This document shows, one piece after another, positions 45,389 to 52,805 of a stretch of 64,000 nt of DNA (position 1 is its first letter; every line of letters starts with the position of its first letter). Made by a program: the position numbers and the translations under genes. The stretch is from JAEUQQ01 sp963697285. GTDB taxonomy: Bacteria; Acidobacteriota; Vicinamibacteria; Vicinamibacterales; JAFNAJ01. The notes under the pieces were generated by a model that did no database searches, was not told where the DNA came from, and worked only from the letters and a program-made list of their open reading frames with translations. The stretch lies in the NCBI GenBank assembly GCA_963697285.1, contig CAVONI010000012.1:62001-126000 (forward strand), read 5' to 3'.

Positions 45389-47765
45389 GCGGCCGGTCTG
45401 ACACGGCCTGCATCTTGAACTCCTTCGGCGGGTCAACGCCGAGGAGGTGCCGCACGAAGTAGTCCCAGCGGCGGCGCATGACGTAGGGGCCATCCACGCC
45501 GTACCCGTGCTGCTGATGCGGCAGCAGGAGCAGGTCGAAGTCCTTGTTCGCCTTGATCAGGGCGTCCATCACCAGGTACGTGTTCTGCGGCGGCACGTTG
45601 TTGTCCATCATCCCGTGCATCAGCAGCAGGTGGCCCCGCAGGTTCTTCGCCACCGTCTGGTTGGCTTCCGCGTCGTAGTTGTCGGGTGCACCCTTCTCGC
45701 CCTTGACCAGCAAGCCCTGGTAACGTTCGCCCCAGTCGTCCTCGTAGAGGCGCTGGTCGTGATTGCCCGACTCCGAGATGCCGACCTTGAAGAACTCGGG
45801 GTAGCGGAACATGGCATCCGCCGCGATGAACCCGCCGCCCGAGTGGCCCCAGATCGCGGCGCGGTCGATGTCGATCCAGGGGAATCGCTGCGCGAGTTCC
45901 TTCATGCCGGCCACCTGATCGGGCAACGTGTTGTCGCGCCCCATCGCGCCGTAGTACGCGTCGTGGAAGGACTTCGATCGCCCCGGCGTGCCCATCCCGT
46001 CGATGGAGACGACGATGAATCCCAGCTCGGCGAGCGCCTGCTTGTCGCCTCGTGCCGCGGCGAAAGAGCGCGATCCGACGCTGCCCGACTGCGGGCCGGG
46101 GTAGGCCTGGTTGATGATTGGGTACTTCTTCGCCGGGTCGAAGCGCGTGGGACGGAACAGCTGTCCGTAGACGAGGGTCTTTCCGTCGCGGGCCGTCACG
46201 CTGAACGGCATCGGCGGCTTCCACCCGGATGCGAGCAACTGCGAGATGTCGGCCTTCTCGAGCGGCATGACAACCTTGCCGGCGGTGTCGCGCAGCACGA
46301 CGACGGGCGGACGTTCGCAGGTTGACGAGGTGTCGATGAAGAACGTCCCCGATGACGACACCTGCACGGCGTGATCGCCGTCTTCGGGAGTGAGCGACGC
46401 ATAGCCTTTGCCGTCAAGGCCAATGCGATAGAAGTGCCGCAAGTACGGGTCCTGGCCAGGCTCGCGTCCCATCGCCGTGAAGTACACCGTGCGGGCCTTC
46501 TCGTCGACACGCTCGATCTTCGTGACCGGGCCAGGGCCCGACGTGATCTGCTGCTTGAGCGCGCCGGTGGCCAGGTCGTAGAGGTACAGGTGGCTCCAGT
46601 CGTCGCGCTGCGAGTTCCAGATCACCTCGTTGGTCGCCCACAGCACGCGCCAGCCCGCGGGCGACTCGAAGTGGGTCTTCGCTGTCTCCTCGAACACGGT
46701 CCGCACCGCCCCGGTGGCGACATCCGCGACGCGGACGGTTGCCGACTTGTGGTCGCGTCCGGTCGACACGAACGCGAGGCGCGAGGCATCGGGGCTCCAG
46801 ATCATGTCGGAGACCGAGACGTCGTCGCCCAGCATGGCGCGGTGATAGTCGGGCGGCATCTGGAACCGCACCGTGGCGCGGGTCTCGACGTCGACGACCA
46901 CGCGATGGAGCATCGCCACGACGGGGTCACCGGGCAACGGGTACTTCCACGACTTCAGCACCGGGTGGCCGACCTTCGTCTCGACGAGATACATGTCGCC
47001 GACGCTGCGTTCGTCCTGCTGGAACGTCGCGACCTTCTTCGAGTCGGGCGACCACAGGACGATGGCGCGGTCGCTCGTCCTCCAGCCGGCGTTGTCGGTG
47101 GCGTAGCCGAAGTTCGGCACGCCGTCGGTCGTGAGTTGCGTCTCGGCCTTGGTGGCGACGTCACGCACCCAGAGGTTCCAGTCCTTGACGAAGACCGCGC
47201 GCTTGCCGTCGGGCGAGGTCACCGCATTCCCCGCCGAGCCGGGACGCCCGCCCGCGCCGCGACCAATGGCGCGGTCTCCCCTGGCGTCGCCCACCGATGC
47301 GCACGCGGCGCCCTTGACGTCGCACGACCAGCGTTTCGTCTCGACGTCGAACGAGACAGACTGCCCGTCGGGCGACAGCTCGATGACCTGGAACGGCAGC
47401 TTCTTCGCGTCGAACGTGCCGCCAGCGGCCGCCTGCAACGCTGCCGCGAGCCGCTCGTGGTCGAACGCCCGAACGCGCGTCTTCATCGCCGGGTTGACGA
47501 GGATGAACTCCGCGCCGTCGGCCGTGGTGTTGCGATAGGTGAATCGATCGTCGGCGAGCCACGCGGCGTTGACGCTGCCGCCGATGACCAGCGGGTTGAC
47601 ACCTGCCGCCAGGAACTTCTCGGCCCGCGCATAGTCGGCCGCAGTGATGGCGCCCGGCGTCGGTGCCGGTGCGGCCACCTGCGCTGACGCACCTGCAGGG
47701 TGCGCGAGGGCGCAGGCAACGAGCAGGACTGCGGTCGCAGTCGGTCGGAAGACACGGCAGAACAT
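45384..47765 (-). CDS. S9-family (DPP-IV-like) prolyl oligopeptidase, secreted
   Basis: 793 residues from ATG 47765 (MFCRVFRPTATAVLLVACAL, signal peptide ending near GASAQ). Residues about 100-520 form the DPP-IV-type beta-propeller (RVLWATNEVIWNSQRDDWSH, FYRIGLDGKGYASLTPEDGD). Residues about 550-780 form the alpha/beta-hydrolase domain. The catalytic triad is Ser in IWGHSGGGF, Asp in HGMMDNNVPP and His in PHQQHGYGVD. Such enzymes release dipeptides, usually after Pro, from peptides in the periplasm or outside the cell. Length is typical. The last codons (SDRPQ) are followed by a TAG that lies inside a hairpin repeat, so the original C-terminus may have been slightly altered. It faces the plus-strand ECF sigma gene across a 208-bp gap to ATG 47974. 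Confidence 0.92.
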   Translation of the reverse strand: MFCRVFRPTATAVLLVACALAHPAGASAQVAAPAPTPGAITAADYARAEKFLAAGVNPLVIGGSVNAAWLADDRFTYRNTTADGAEFILVNPAMKTRVRAFDHERLAAALQAAAGGTFDAKKLPFQVIELSPDGQSVSFDVETKRWSCDVKGAACASVGDARGDRAIGRGAGGRPGSAGNAVTSPDGKRAVFVKDWNLWVRDVATKAETQLTTDGVPNFGYATDNAGWRTSDRAIVLWSPDSKKVATFQQDERSVGDMYLVETKVGHPVLKSWKYPLPGDPVVAMLHRVVVDVETRATVRFQMPPDYHRAMLGDDVSVSDMIWSPDASRLAFVSTGRDHKSATVRVADVATGAVRTVFEETAKTHFESPAGWRVLWATNEVIWNSQRDDWSHLYLYDLATGALKQQITSGPGPVTKIERVDEKARTVYFTAMGREPGQDPYLRHFYRIGLDGKGYASLTPEDGDHAVQVSSSGTFFIDTSSTCERPPVVVLRDTAGKVVMPLEKADISQLLASGWKPPMPFSVTARDGKTLVYGQLFRPTRFDPAKKYPIINQAYPGPQSGSVGSRSFAAARGDKQALAELGFIVVSIDGMGTPGRSKSFHDAYYGAMGRDNTLPDQVAGMKELAQRFPWIDIDRAAIWGHSGGGFIAADAMFRYPEFFKVGISESGNHDQRLYEDDWGERYQGLLVKGEKGAPDNYDAEANQTVAKNLRGHLLLMHGMMDNNVPPQNTYLVMDALIKANKDFDLLLLPHQQHGYGVDGPYVMRRRWDYFVRHLLGVDPPKEFKMQAVSDRPQ

Positions 47766-47856
47766 CAGGCGGCTCCTGGGATGGTCGACAACGAAGAACG
47801 GTCGCCGCATGTTACAGGCTTAACGCTACGGATTCGACGGCGGGCTGCCGGTGAAC

Positions 47857-47879
47857 GGGCCGCGAACACAGCCCCTACA
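47857..47879. repeat. Degenerate copy of the GC-rich hairpin repeat
   Basis: GGGCCGCG, then a divergent centre, then CCCCTACA: the ends match the family seen at 41354 and 45257 while the stem is partly eroded. It lies in the divergent gap between the S9 peptidase and the ECF sigma gene. Confidence 0.5.
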
Positions 47880-47921
47880 ATATCCTCACCCCCTCATTCG
47901 TCTACAACGGTAGATGAACGA

Positions 47922-47947
47922 CCCGCCTTCGCTGAAGCTTCGGCGGG
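47922..47947. repeat. 26-bp palindrome-like dispersed repeat at the 5' end of the sigma gene
   Basis: CCCGCC and GGCGGG arms flank a centre containing the palindrome GAAGCTTC. Elements of this type are dispersed in many high-GC genomes and read as Arg/Ala/Ser-rich peptides. The copy sits across the first possible ATG (47914) of the sigma frame, which argues that translation really starts at 47974. Confidence 0.5.
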
Positions 47948-47973
47948 CCAGGGCTGCAGCGGGCCTGGAGCGG

Positions 47974-48527
47974 ATGGCACTGGAACAGGACCAGCGGATC
48001 TCCGAGGTGCTCGAGCGGGAGCAATCCCGGCTGCGCAACTTCATTCGCCGGCGCGTGCCCGATGCGCGTGACGCCGAAGACATCCTCCAGGACGTCTTCT
48101 ACGAGCTGGTGGAAGCGAACCGCCTGCTGATGCCGATCGAGCACGTTGCCGGCTGGCTCTTTCGCGTGGCGCGCAATCGCATCACCGATCTCTTTCGCAA
48201 GAAGAAGCCGGAGCCCATGAGCGATGCCGTGTCGAGGAAGGTGACGAGCTGCTGCAACTGGAAGACCTGTTGCCCTCGCCCGATGTCGGCCCCGACATGC
48301 TTTACGCGCGCAACGTGCTGCTCGACGAACTCGCGTTGGCGCTGGGCGAGCTGCCGCCGGAGCAGCGTGCCGTGTTCGTCGCGCACGAATTGGAAGGCCG
48401 CAGCTTCAGGGAGATGGCTGCGGAGACTGGCGTGAGCGTCAATACCCTGCTCTCGCGCAAGCGATATGCGGTGCGGCACCTGCGCGAGCGCCTGCAGCGC
48501 ATTCACGACGAGTACACGAACGCGTGA
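47974..48527 (+). CDS. ECF RNA polymerase sigma factor, frameshifted
   Basis: About 184 residues once a missing base is restored. Region 2 is clear (RLRNFIRRRVPDARDAEDIL, VFYELVEANRLL, GWLFRVARNRITDLFRKKK), with the core-binding and -10 recognition helices. The frame then breaks at about 48233, where TCGAGGAAGG should read TCGGAGGAAGG. The downstream frame continues GDELLQLEDLLPSPDVGPDM, the linker, and region 4 (ELPPEQRAVFVAHELEGRSF, AAETGVSVNTLLSRKRYAV). Start 47974 (MALEQDQRISEVLER) avoids a repeat element covering an earlier ATG at 47914. The small membrane protein gene follows by 10 bp and may act as its membrane-linked partner. The single indel probably reflects sequencing error, since both halves are well conserved. 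Confidence 0.82.
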
Positions 48528-48537
48528 GGAACCGACC

Positions 48538-48873
48538 ATGAGATGGAAATGGGTATTCCTGGCCCCGCTGGCGATCCTGGCCATCGTGGCGTTTGTCGCC
48601 ATTGGCGGCCAGGTCGTGATGCAGCTCTGGAACTGGCTGATGCCTTCGATCTTCGGCTGGCGCTCGATTACGTTCTGGCAAGCGATCGGGTTACTGGCAC
48701 TGTGCCGGATTCTCTTCGGTGGCGTGGGATCTCACGGAGGCCACCGGTCGGGAGTCCGCCGTCGCATGTCGGAGCGCTGGGAGCAGATGACCCCTGAGGA
48801 GCGGGAACGGTGCCGTCACGGCATGCGGCAACGCTTCGGCGTTGAACCGTCTTCGAGCGTGAGCAAGGAGTGA
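48538..48873 (+). CDS. Small membrane protein co-transcribed with the ECF sigma factor
   Basis: 111 residues from ATG 48538, preceded by GAGGA. Two hydrophobic segments are present: residues 6-27 (VFLAPLAILAIVAFVAIGGQ) and about 42-62 (ITFWQAIGLLALCRILFGGV). A basic cytosolic tail contains SERWEQMTPEERERCRHGMR. The arrangement of an ECF sigma followed by a short two-helix protein with an acidic/basic tail is common. Such proteins may act as an anti-sigma-like or sensor partner, but no zinc-binding anti-sigma motif is seen. The gene starts 10 bp after the sigma stop, so the two form an operon. Confidence 0.78.
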   Translation: MRWKWVFLAPLAILAIVAFVAIGGQVVMQLWNWLMPSIFGWRSITFWQAIGLLALCRILFGGVGSHGGHRSGVRRRMSERWEQMTPEERERCRHGMRQRFGVEPSSSVSKE

Positions 48874-49049
48874 CGACGACCGTCCGGCGTGCACGCTTCC
48901 ACGTGTCCCTGTGCCTCGATCGAGGCGTCGCGCGCGATTGCCCCCTTGAGGTACTTTGCACGCTTGACGTCCCAGTGCGCCGGAACTCGTGCATCCGGGT
49001 TGAGGCCGAACGCTCTGTACGTGGGATATGAATTCGATCCGTCGATCAC
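48816..49049 (-). pseudogene. hsdS: Type I restriction specificity subunit (hsdS), 5' remnant
   Basis: A GTG at 49049 overlaps the fic stop codon as GTGA. The first about 40 codons read YPTYRAFGLNPDARVPAHWD then VKRAKYLKG. This matches the standard N-terminus of HsdS (YPxYKxSG...P.HWEVKRLKYL), where the first target-recognition domain begins. After about codon 45 the frame loses the family pattern and runs into the 3' end of the small membrane-protein gene (48873). Only the first tenth of a normal gene of about 1.2 kb survives. Fic genes between hsdM and hsdS are common in type I restriction loci, which supports the reading. No hsdM or hsdR is present in the window. Confidence 0.6.
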
Positions 49050-49936
49050 GCCCCCGCCTCCTCGGCGAAGAGCCGCACATACGCGTCGTAGCGGAACCGG
49101 CGATGGCGGGCCTGCCCGGTGATCTCGGTGAGGATGGTCAGATCCACGAGGCGCTGCACAATCTGGTTGGCGCCCGCGAACGTCGTCCCGAGCAGGTGTT
49201 GGACGTCGGTGACGCTCACGATCGGCTGCTCGTAGAGTTGCTCCAACACGCGGTGGCCGTTGCCGGCCGCTCTGCCGAGATGTTCCGCGATCGCACGCCG
49301 GTGCTGTTCACGAAGTTCGAGGATTCGTCGTGCCGTCGCCGCTGCCTCGACGCTCACGCCAACAATCCCTCTGAGGAAGAACGCGAGCCAGCCCTCGAAG
49401 TCGCCAGCGTCGCGCACGGCCTGCAGCCGCTCGTAGTACTCGTGGCGGTACCGCTTGAAGTAGTGCGACAGGTAGAGCACCGGCTTCCGCAGCGTGTCCT
49501 TCTCGCACAGCAGAAAGGTGATCAGCAACCGGCCCACGCGGCCATTCCCGTCGAGGAACGGGATGGATCGTCTCGAACTGCGCGTGCGCGAGACCGATCT
49601 TCACGAGCAGTGGCAGTTTGTCCTCGGTGTGCAGGAACTGCTCGAGGGCACCCAACGCGACAGGCACGTCAGCCGGCGGAGGCGGCACGAACGTCGCCTC
49701 GGCAAGCGTGCACCCGCCTGGGCCGATCCAGTTCTGGCTGCGGCGCAACTCGCCGGGCGTCAGGCGTGAGCCGCGAACGCCCTTCAGGAGTTCGGCGTGA
49801 ATCTCGCGAATCAGCCTGACAGAGACGGGCAGGTCCGCCAACCGAGCCAGGCCGTGGTTCATCGCCCGCACGTAGTTGACGACCTCTTCAACGTCGCGCG
49901 GTCGGCCCTCGCCGAGGACGTGGGCCTCGGCCGCTA

Positions 49937-51120
49937 GTCCCCTGGAAACGAAATCACTAGGAGAAGACTGTAAACTGTGATCTAACAGGGGCATGCCAAA
50001 GATTGGACGCCCCAGAGCCGAAGTCGTGATCACGGACGACGAGCGCGCGGCGCTCGTGCGATTGACGAAGCGGGCCCGCGTGAATCGCGCGATGGCGTTT
50101 CGCGCACGCATCGTGTTGGCGTGTGTCGACGCCCCGGACACGGCGGTGGCGCGTCGCCTGCGGACGACGAAGACGACGGTGGCCAAGTGGCGCAGCCAGT
50201 TCGTCGAGCGCCGCCTCGAGGGGCTGTACGACGAACCGCGCGTCGGCGCGCCGCGCACGATCTCCGATGCGCAGGTCGAGGCCATCATCGTGAAGACGCT
50301 GGAGACGACGCCGCCCGGCGAGACGCATTGGAGCACCCGGTCGATGGCCAAGGCCGCGGGCGTGAGTCACACGATGGTCGGCCGCATCTGGCGGACGTTC
50401 GGGTTGCAGCCGCATCGGACCGAGAGCTTCAAGCTGTCGCCGGATCCGCAACTCGTCGAGAAGATCCGGGACGTGGTGGGCTTGTACATCGCGCCGCCCG
50501 CCAATGCCGTCGTCTTCTCGGTCGACGAGAAGTCGCAGATCCAGGCGCTGCAACGCGCGCAACCGATCCTGCCGATGGACTTCGGGCAACCCGAGCGACG
50601 GACCCACAACTACGTGCGCCATGGCACGCTGGATCTGTTCGCCGCGCTCAACGTCGCGACCGGCGAGGTCATCGCGCGCTGCAAAGCCCCAGCATCGGGC
50701 CCAGGACTTCGTCGCCTTTCTGCGCGAGATCGAAGCGAGCGTCGAGCCGGACCTCGACATCCACGTCGTGCTCGACAATCTGTCGGCGCACCGCGCGCCG
50801 CCGGTGCAGCGGTGGCTGCTGCGCCATCCACGCGTCCAGTTTCATTTCACGCCGACCTACGCGTCGTGGCTCAATCTGGTCGAGCGGTTCTTCGGCTTGC
50901 TGACCGAGAAGGCGCTCAAGCGCGGATCGCACACGAGCATTCCGCAGCTGCGCGCGGCGATCCTCGCCTACGTCGACGCGCACAACGAACGCAGCACGCC
51001 GTTCAAATGGGTGAAGACCGCCGACGAGATCCTCGACAGCATGCGGCGATTCGGCCTTCGCGTTCAGCAGGTGCACGGTCAATGACCCGACTTATCCTAG
51101 AAATCACGGATCCAGGGGAC
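49937..51120 (+). mobile_element. IS630-family insertion sequence inserted in fic
   Basis: 1,184 bp bounded by inverted repeats of about 30 bp with 23 matches. The outer nine bases are identical (GTCCCCTGG at the left, CCAGGGGAC at the right). It is flanked on both sides by TA (49935-49936 and 51121-51122), the target duplication typical of the IS630/Tc1/mariner superfamily. Deleting the element and one TA restores the Fic reading frame across the junction (SLQDLL followed by AAEAHVLG). This proves insertion into a pre-existing gene. One transposase frame occupies nearly the whole element. Confidence 0.92.
49993..51085 (+). CDS. IS630-family transposase, split by a +1 frameshift
   Basis: About 363 residues when one base is skipped. 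The N-terminal half has two helix-turn-helix regions (ARRLRTTKTTVAKWRSQFVE; WSTRSMAKAAGVSHTMVGRI) for end binding. The DDE catalytic domain follows: first Asp in VVFSVDEKSQIQ, second Asp in HVVLDNLSAHRAP, Glu in SWLNLVERFFGLL. The frame changes at about 50683, where GCAAAGCCCC would need to be GCAAGCCCC to join GEVIARCK to HRAQDFVAFLREIE. Some IS630 members use translational frameshifting to make transposase. The site here lacks an obvious slippery heptamer, and other single-base indels are common in this window, so an error or inactivating mutation is equally possible. Confidence 0.85.
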
Positions 51121-51481
51121 TAGGAGGTCCTGGAGGGAGCTCTGCGTCCCCTCGATCTGGCTCGAAAGGACTGCCTCCTTGCGAACGTACATTTAGACGA
51201 AGAGGTCGGGATTCGGCAGCGTCTGGACCGAGCCGTCGAGTCGCCCGAGGGCGCGGTCGGCATCTGACAGCAAACGCTGCAGTTCGCCGCCGATCTGCAC
51301 GGGAGGCTGTGGCGGCAGCGGCGCTGGGATGAATGCCCGGTAGCCCGAAGGCTGAGACAGGTAGTGCCCTGCGCGCTTTGACGTGTAAACTTCGCCCGGG
51401 GGACTGTCGTCGGCGTTTACCATGGATGCTCGCGGCGCCCATAGTAAACGCTCTGTTTAGCATAAGGAACACCCTTCCGCA

Positions 51482-51637
51482 TGCCAAACGCTCCGACTCG
51501 AGCAGCACACGCGGGCCGCTACGAAAGACGCGAACGCCAAAGCCGGGTAGAATCGTGTCCCAGTGTTCGACGAACGTGCCGCTCTGCGGCGGGGCGAGGC
51601 TTCCAACGCCTCGGTCGGTCAGCAGGTGCGTCGGCAT
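51482..51637 (-). pseudogene. Tyrosine-recombinase integrase, 5' remnant
   Basis: From ATG 51637 the reading begins MPTHLLTDRGVGSLAPPQSG, then HWDTILPGFGVRVFRSGPRV. This is the arm-DNA-binding (DUF4102-like) start of phage and island integrases, with the family hallmark WD..LPGFGVRV. Similarity is lost after about residue 52. No core-binding or catalytic (R..HxxR..Y) part remains before the fic start at 51423. It lies 158 bp upstream of tRNA-Lys and marks the edge of a decayed integrative element. The 51424-51795 stretch otherwise shows no gene. Confidence 0.65.
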
Positions 51638-51795
51638 GACGGTGGACCCTCTGATCCGTTTCGGTGGGCACAAGTGGGCACAGGAACGGGAACTAGCGCA
51701 TCAGAGGGTAACATGCCGGAACACGATGAACGGGCGGGAGATCAGCGATTCGACCAATGAATACGGGCAACGAATCGACGTTTTCGGCCAGAAAT

Positions 51796-51870
51796 GCGCC
51801 GCTAGCTCAGTGGTAGAGCATCTGACTTTTAATCAGGTGGTCCTGGGTTCGATCCCCAGGCGGCGCACCA
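51796..51870 (+). tRNA. tRNA-Lys (anticodon TTT), CCA encoded
   Basis: 75 nt including encoded CCA. The acceptor arms GCGCCGC and GCGGCGC pair over 7 bp. The D-arm is GCTCAGTGGTAGAGC. The anticodon stem TCTGA/TCAGG encloses CTTTTAA, giving anticodon TTT. The T-arm is CTGGG-TTCGATC-CCCAG. A complete cloverleaf and a common integration target for genomic islands, consistent with the integrase remnant nearby. Confidence 0.97.
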
Positions 51871-51898
51871 CTTCTTTGCGGCGTGATCCCCTCTAATC

Positions 51899-51925
51899 GG
51901 TCCGCACAGGGGTGCGGCCCCTACA
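51899..51925. repeat. Copy of the GC-rich hairpin repeat after tRNA-Lys
   Basis: GGTCCGCACAGGGGTGCGGC followed by CCCTACA shares the CCCCTACA end and the stem-GGGG-stem layout of the copies at 41354 and 45257, with a changed stem sequence. The compensating base changes keep the pairing (CCGCAC with GTGCGG). It lies in the 299-bp gap between tRNA-Lys and the OsmC gene, which holds nothing else I can identify. Confidence 0.6.
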
Positions 51926-52169
51926 TCCGATTCCTCATACCGCACCCAGTCACGCGTCCCCACCGTAATCGGGGCCGCGCAGGGCGCCGCTCGGCACGGA
52001 TGGCGGCGCGTCCAACTCGACCGCCCACTCATCGTCCGTCGCCTGGTTGACCGGGCCTTCAGCCGTCCTGATTCGCACGCGTGGTCAGGCGCGTGGCGGG
52101 TTTGCGACGCCGATGTCGTTACACCGAGTGAGGCGGACATTCAGCCGCCCGATTCGAGGAGTACCTGGT

Positions 52170-52757
52170 ATGCCGCAGACGATCGCCTCTGACGCGCCGC
52201 GCGTACGTCAACCGCTCAACGGGGTCGACACCCCGCGCCTCTTCTCGACCATCAATGCCGTCGGACAGCAGCCCGAGCTGGCGCAGTTCCGCTTCAGGGC
52301 CACGAACCGCTGGGTCAGCGGCACGAACAGCCGCACGACCATCAAGTCGTTCTACGGCGCCGGCACCGAGCAGGACCACACGCGCCAGTTCGAGTACGAC
52401 GCCGATCATCCTGCCGTGCTGTGCGGCACCGACAACGGGCCCACGCCCGTCGAGTTCCTCCTCATCGGGTTGAGCTCGTGCCTGATGGCCGGCCTCGCAA
52501 ACGTCGCCGCCGCACGCGGCATCACGCTGCGCGAGGCCAACGCCACCATCGAAGGCCAGATCGACCTGCGTGGCATCCTCGGCCTGTCGAAAGACGTCCG
52601 CAACGGTTACGAGCGCATGCGCGTGACCTTCGACGTGGCCGGCGACGCACCGCCCGAGCAACTGCGCGCGCTCGTCGAGCAGTCACGCGCGCGGTCGGCG
52701 GTGTACGACGTCCTCACCAACGGTGTCCCGGTCGACATCCAGGTTGACGTCCACTGA
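52170..52757 (+). CDS. OsmC-family protein
   Basis: 195 residues from ATG 52170 with GAGGAG upstream. The frame is open earlier but without a ribosome-binding site. The OsmC/Ohr fold is shown by VLCGTDNGPTPVEFLLIGLS, SCLMAGLANVAAARGI and the two-strand pattern ATIEGQIDLRGILGLSKDV, RMRVTFDVAGDAPPEQL. Cysteines lie in AVLCGTD and GLSSCLMAG. The second corresponds to the conserved resolving position; the first is closer than in classical OsmC, so peroxidase activity is uncertain. The family reduces organic peroxides or acts as thiol-dependent detoxifying proteins in the cytoplasm. The flavin monooxygenase gene follows 48 bp later, probably in the same transcript. Confidence 0.85.
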   Translation: MPQTIASDAPRVRQPLNGVDTPRLFSTINAVGQQPELAQFRFRATNRWVSGTNSRTTIKSFYGAGTEQDHTRQFEYDADHPAVLCGTDNGPTPVEFLLIGLSSCLMAGLANVAAARGITLREANATIEGQIDLRGILGLSKDVRNGYERMRVTFDVAGDAPPEQLRALVEQSRARSAVYDVLTNGVPVDIQVDVH

Positions 52758-52805
52758 CATGAACCAGGGCCGCATGTGTGCGGCCCGCATCCCCTTCACA
52801 CGGCC

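Larger units (their letters stand above)
49046..51423 (-). pseudogene. fic: Fic-family protein (AMPylase) pseudogene, interrupted by IS630-type element
   Basis: Start ATG 51423 (MVNADDSPPGEVYTSKRAGH). An in-frame TAA stands at 51193 (LPNPDLFV-stop-MYVRKEAVLSSQIEGTQ). The Fic_N reading continues to SLQDLL at 51123, where an IS630-type element is inserted at a TA. It resumes at 49934 with LAAEAHVLGEGRPRDVEEVV. The catalytic motif is HPFLDGNGRVGR, but an extra base within 49560-49562 shifts the frame right after the His-Pro. The remainder is TFLLCEKDTLRKPVLYLSHY and a winged-helix C-terminus. Removing the element, one TA and the extra base leaves exactly 397 codons, a normal Fic length. Fic enzymes transfer AMP from ATP to target proteins; this copy cannot be functional as read. 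An hsdS remnant overlaps its stop. Confidence 0.88.

Noticed and set aside
47914..47973. Earlier ATG of the ECF sigma frame
   Set aside because: It lies on a dispersed palindromic repeat and encodes a Lys/Arg/Ala-rich peptide not expected in the family; ATG 47974 is preferred.
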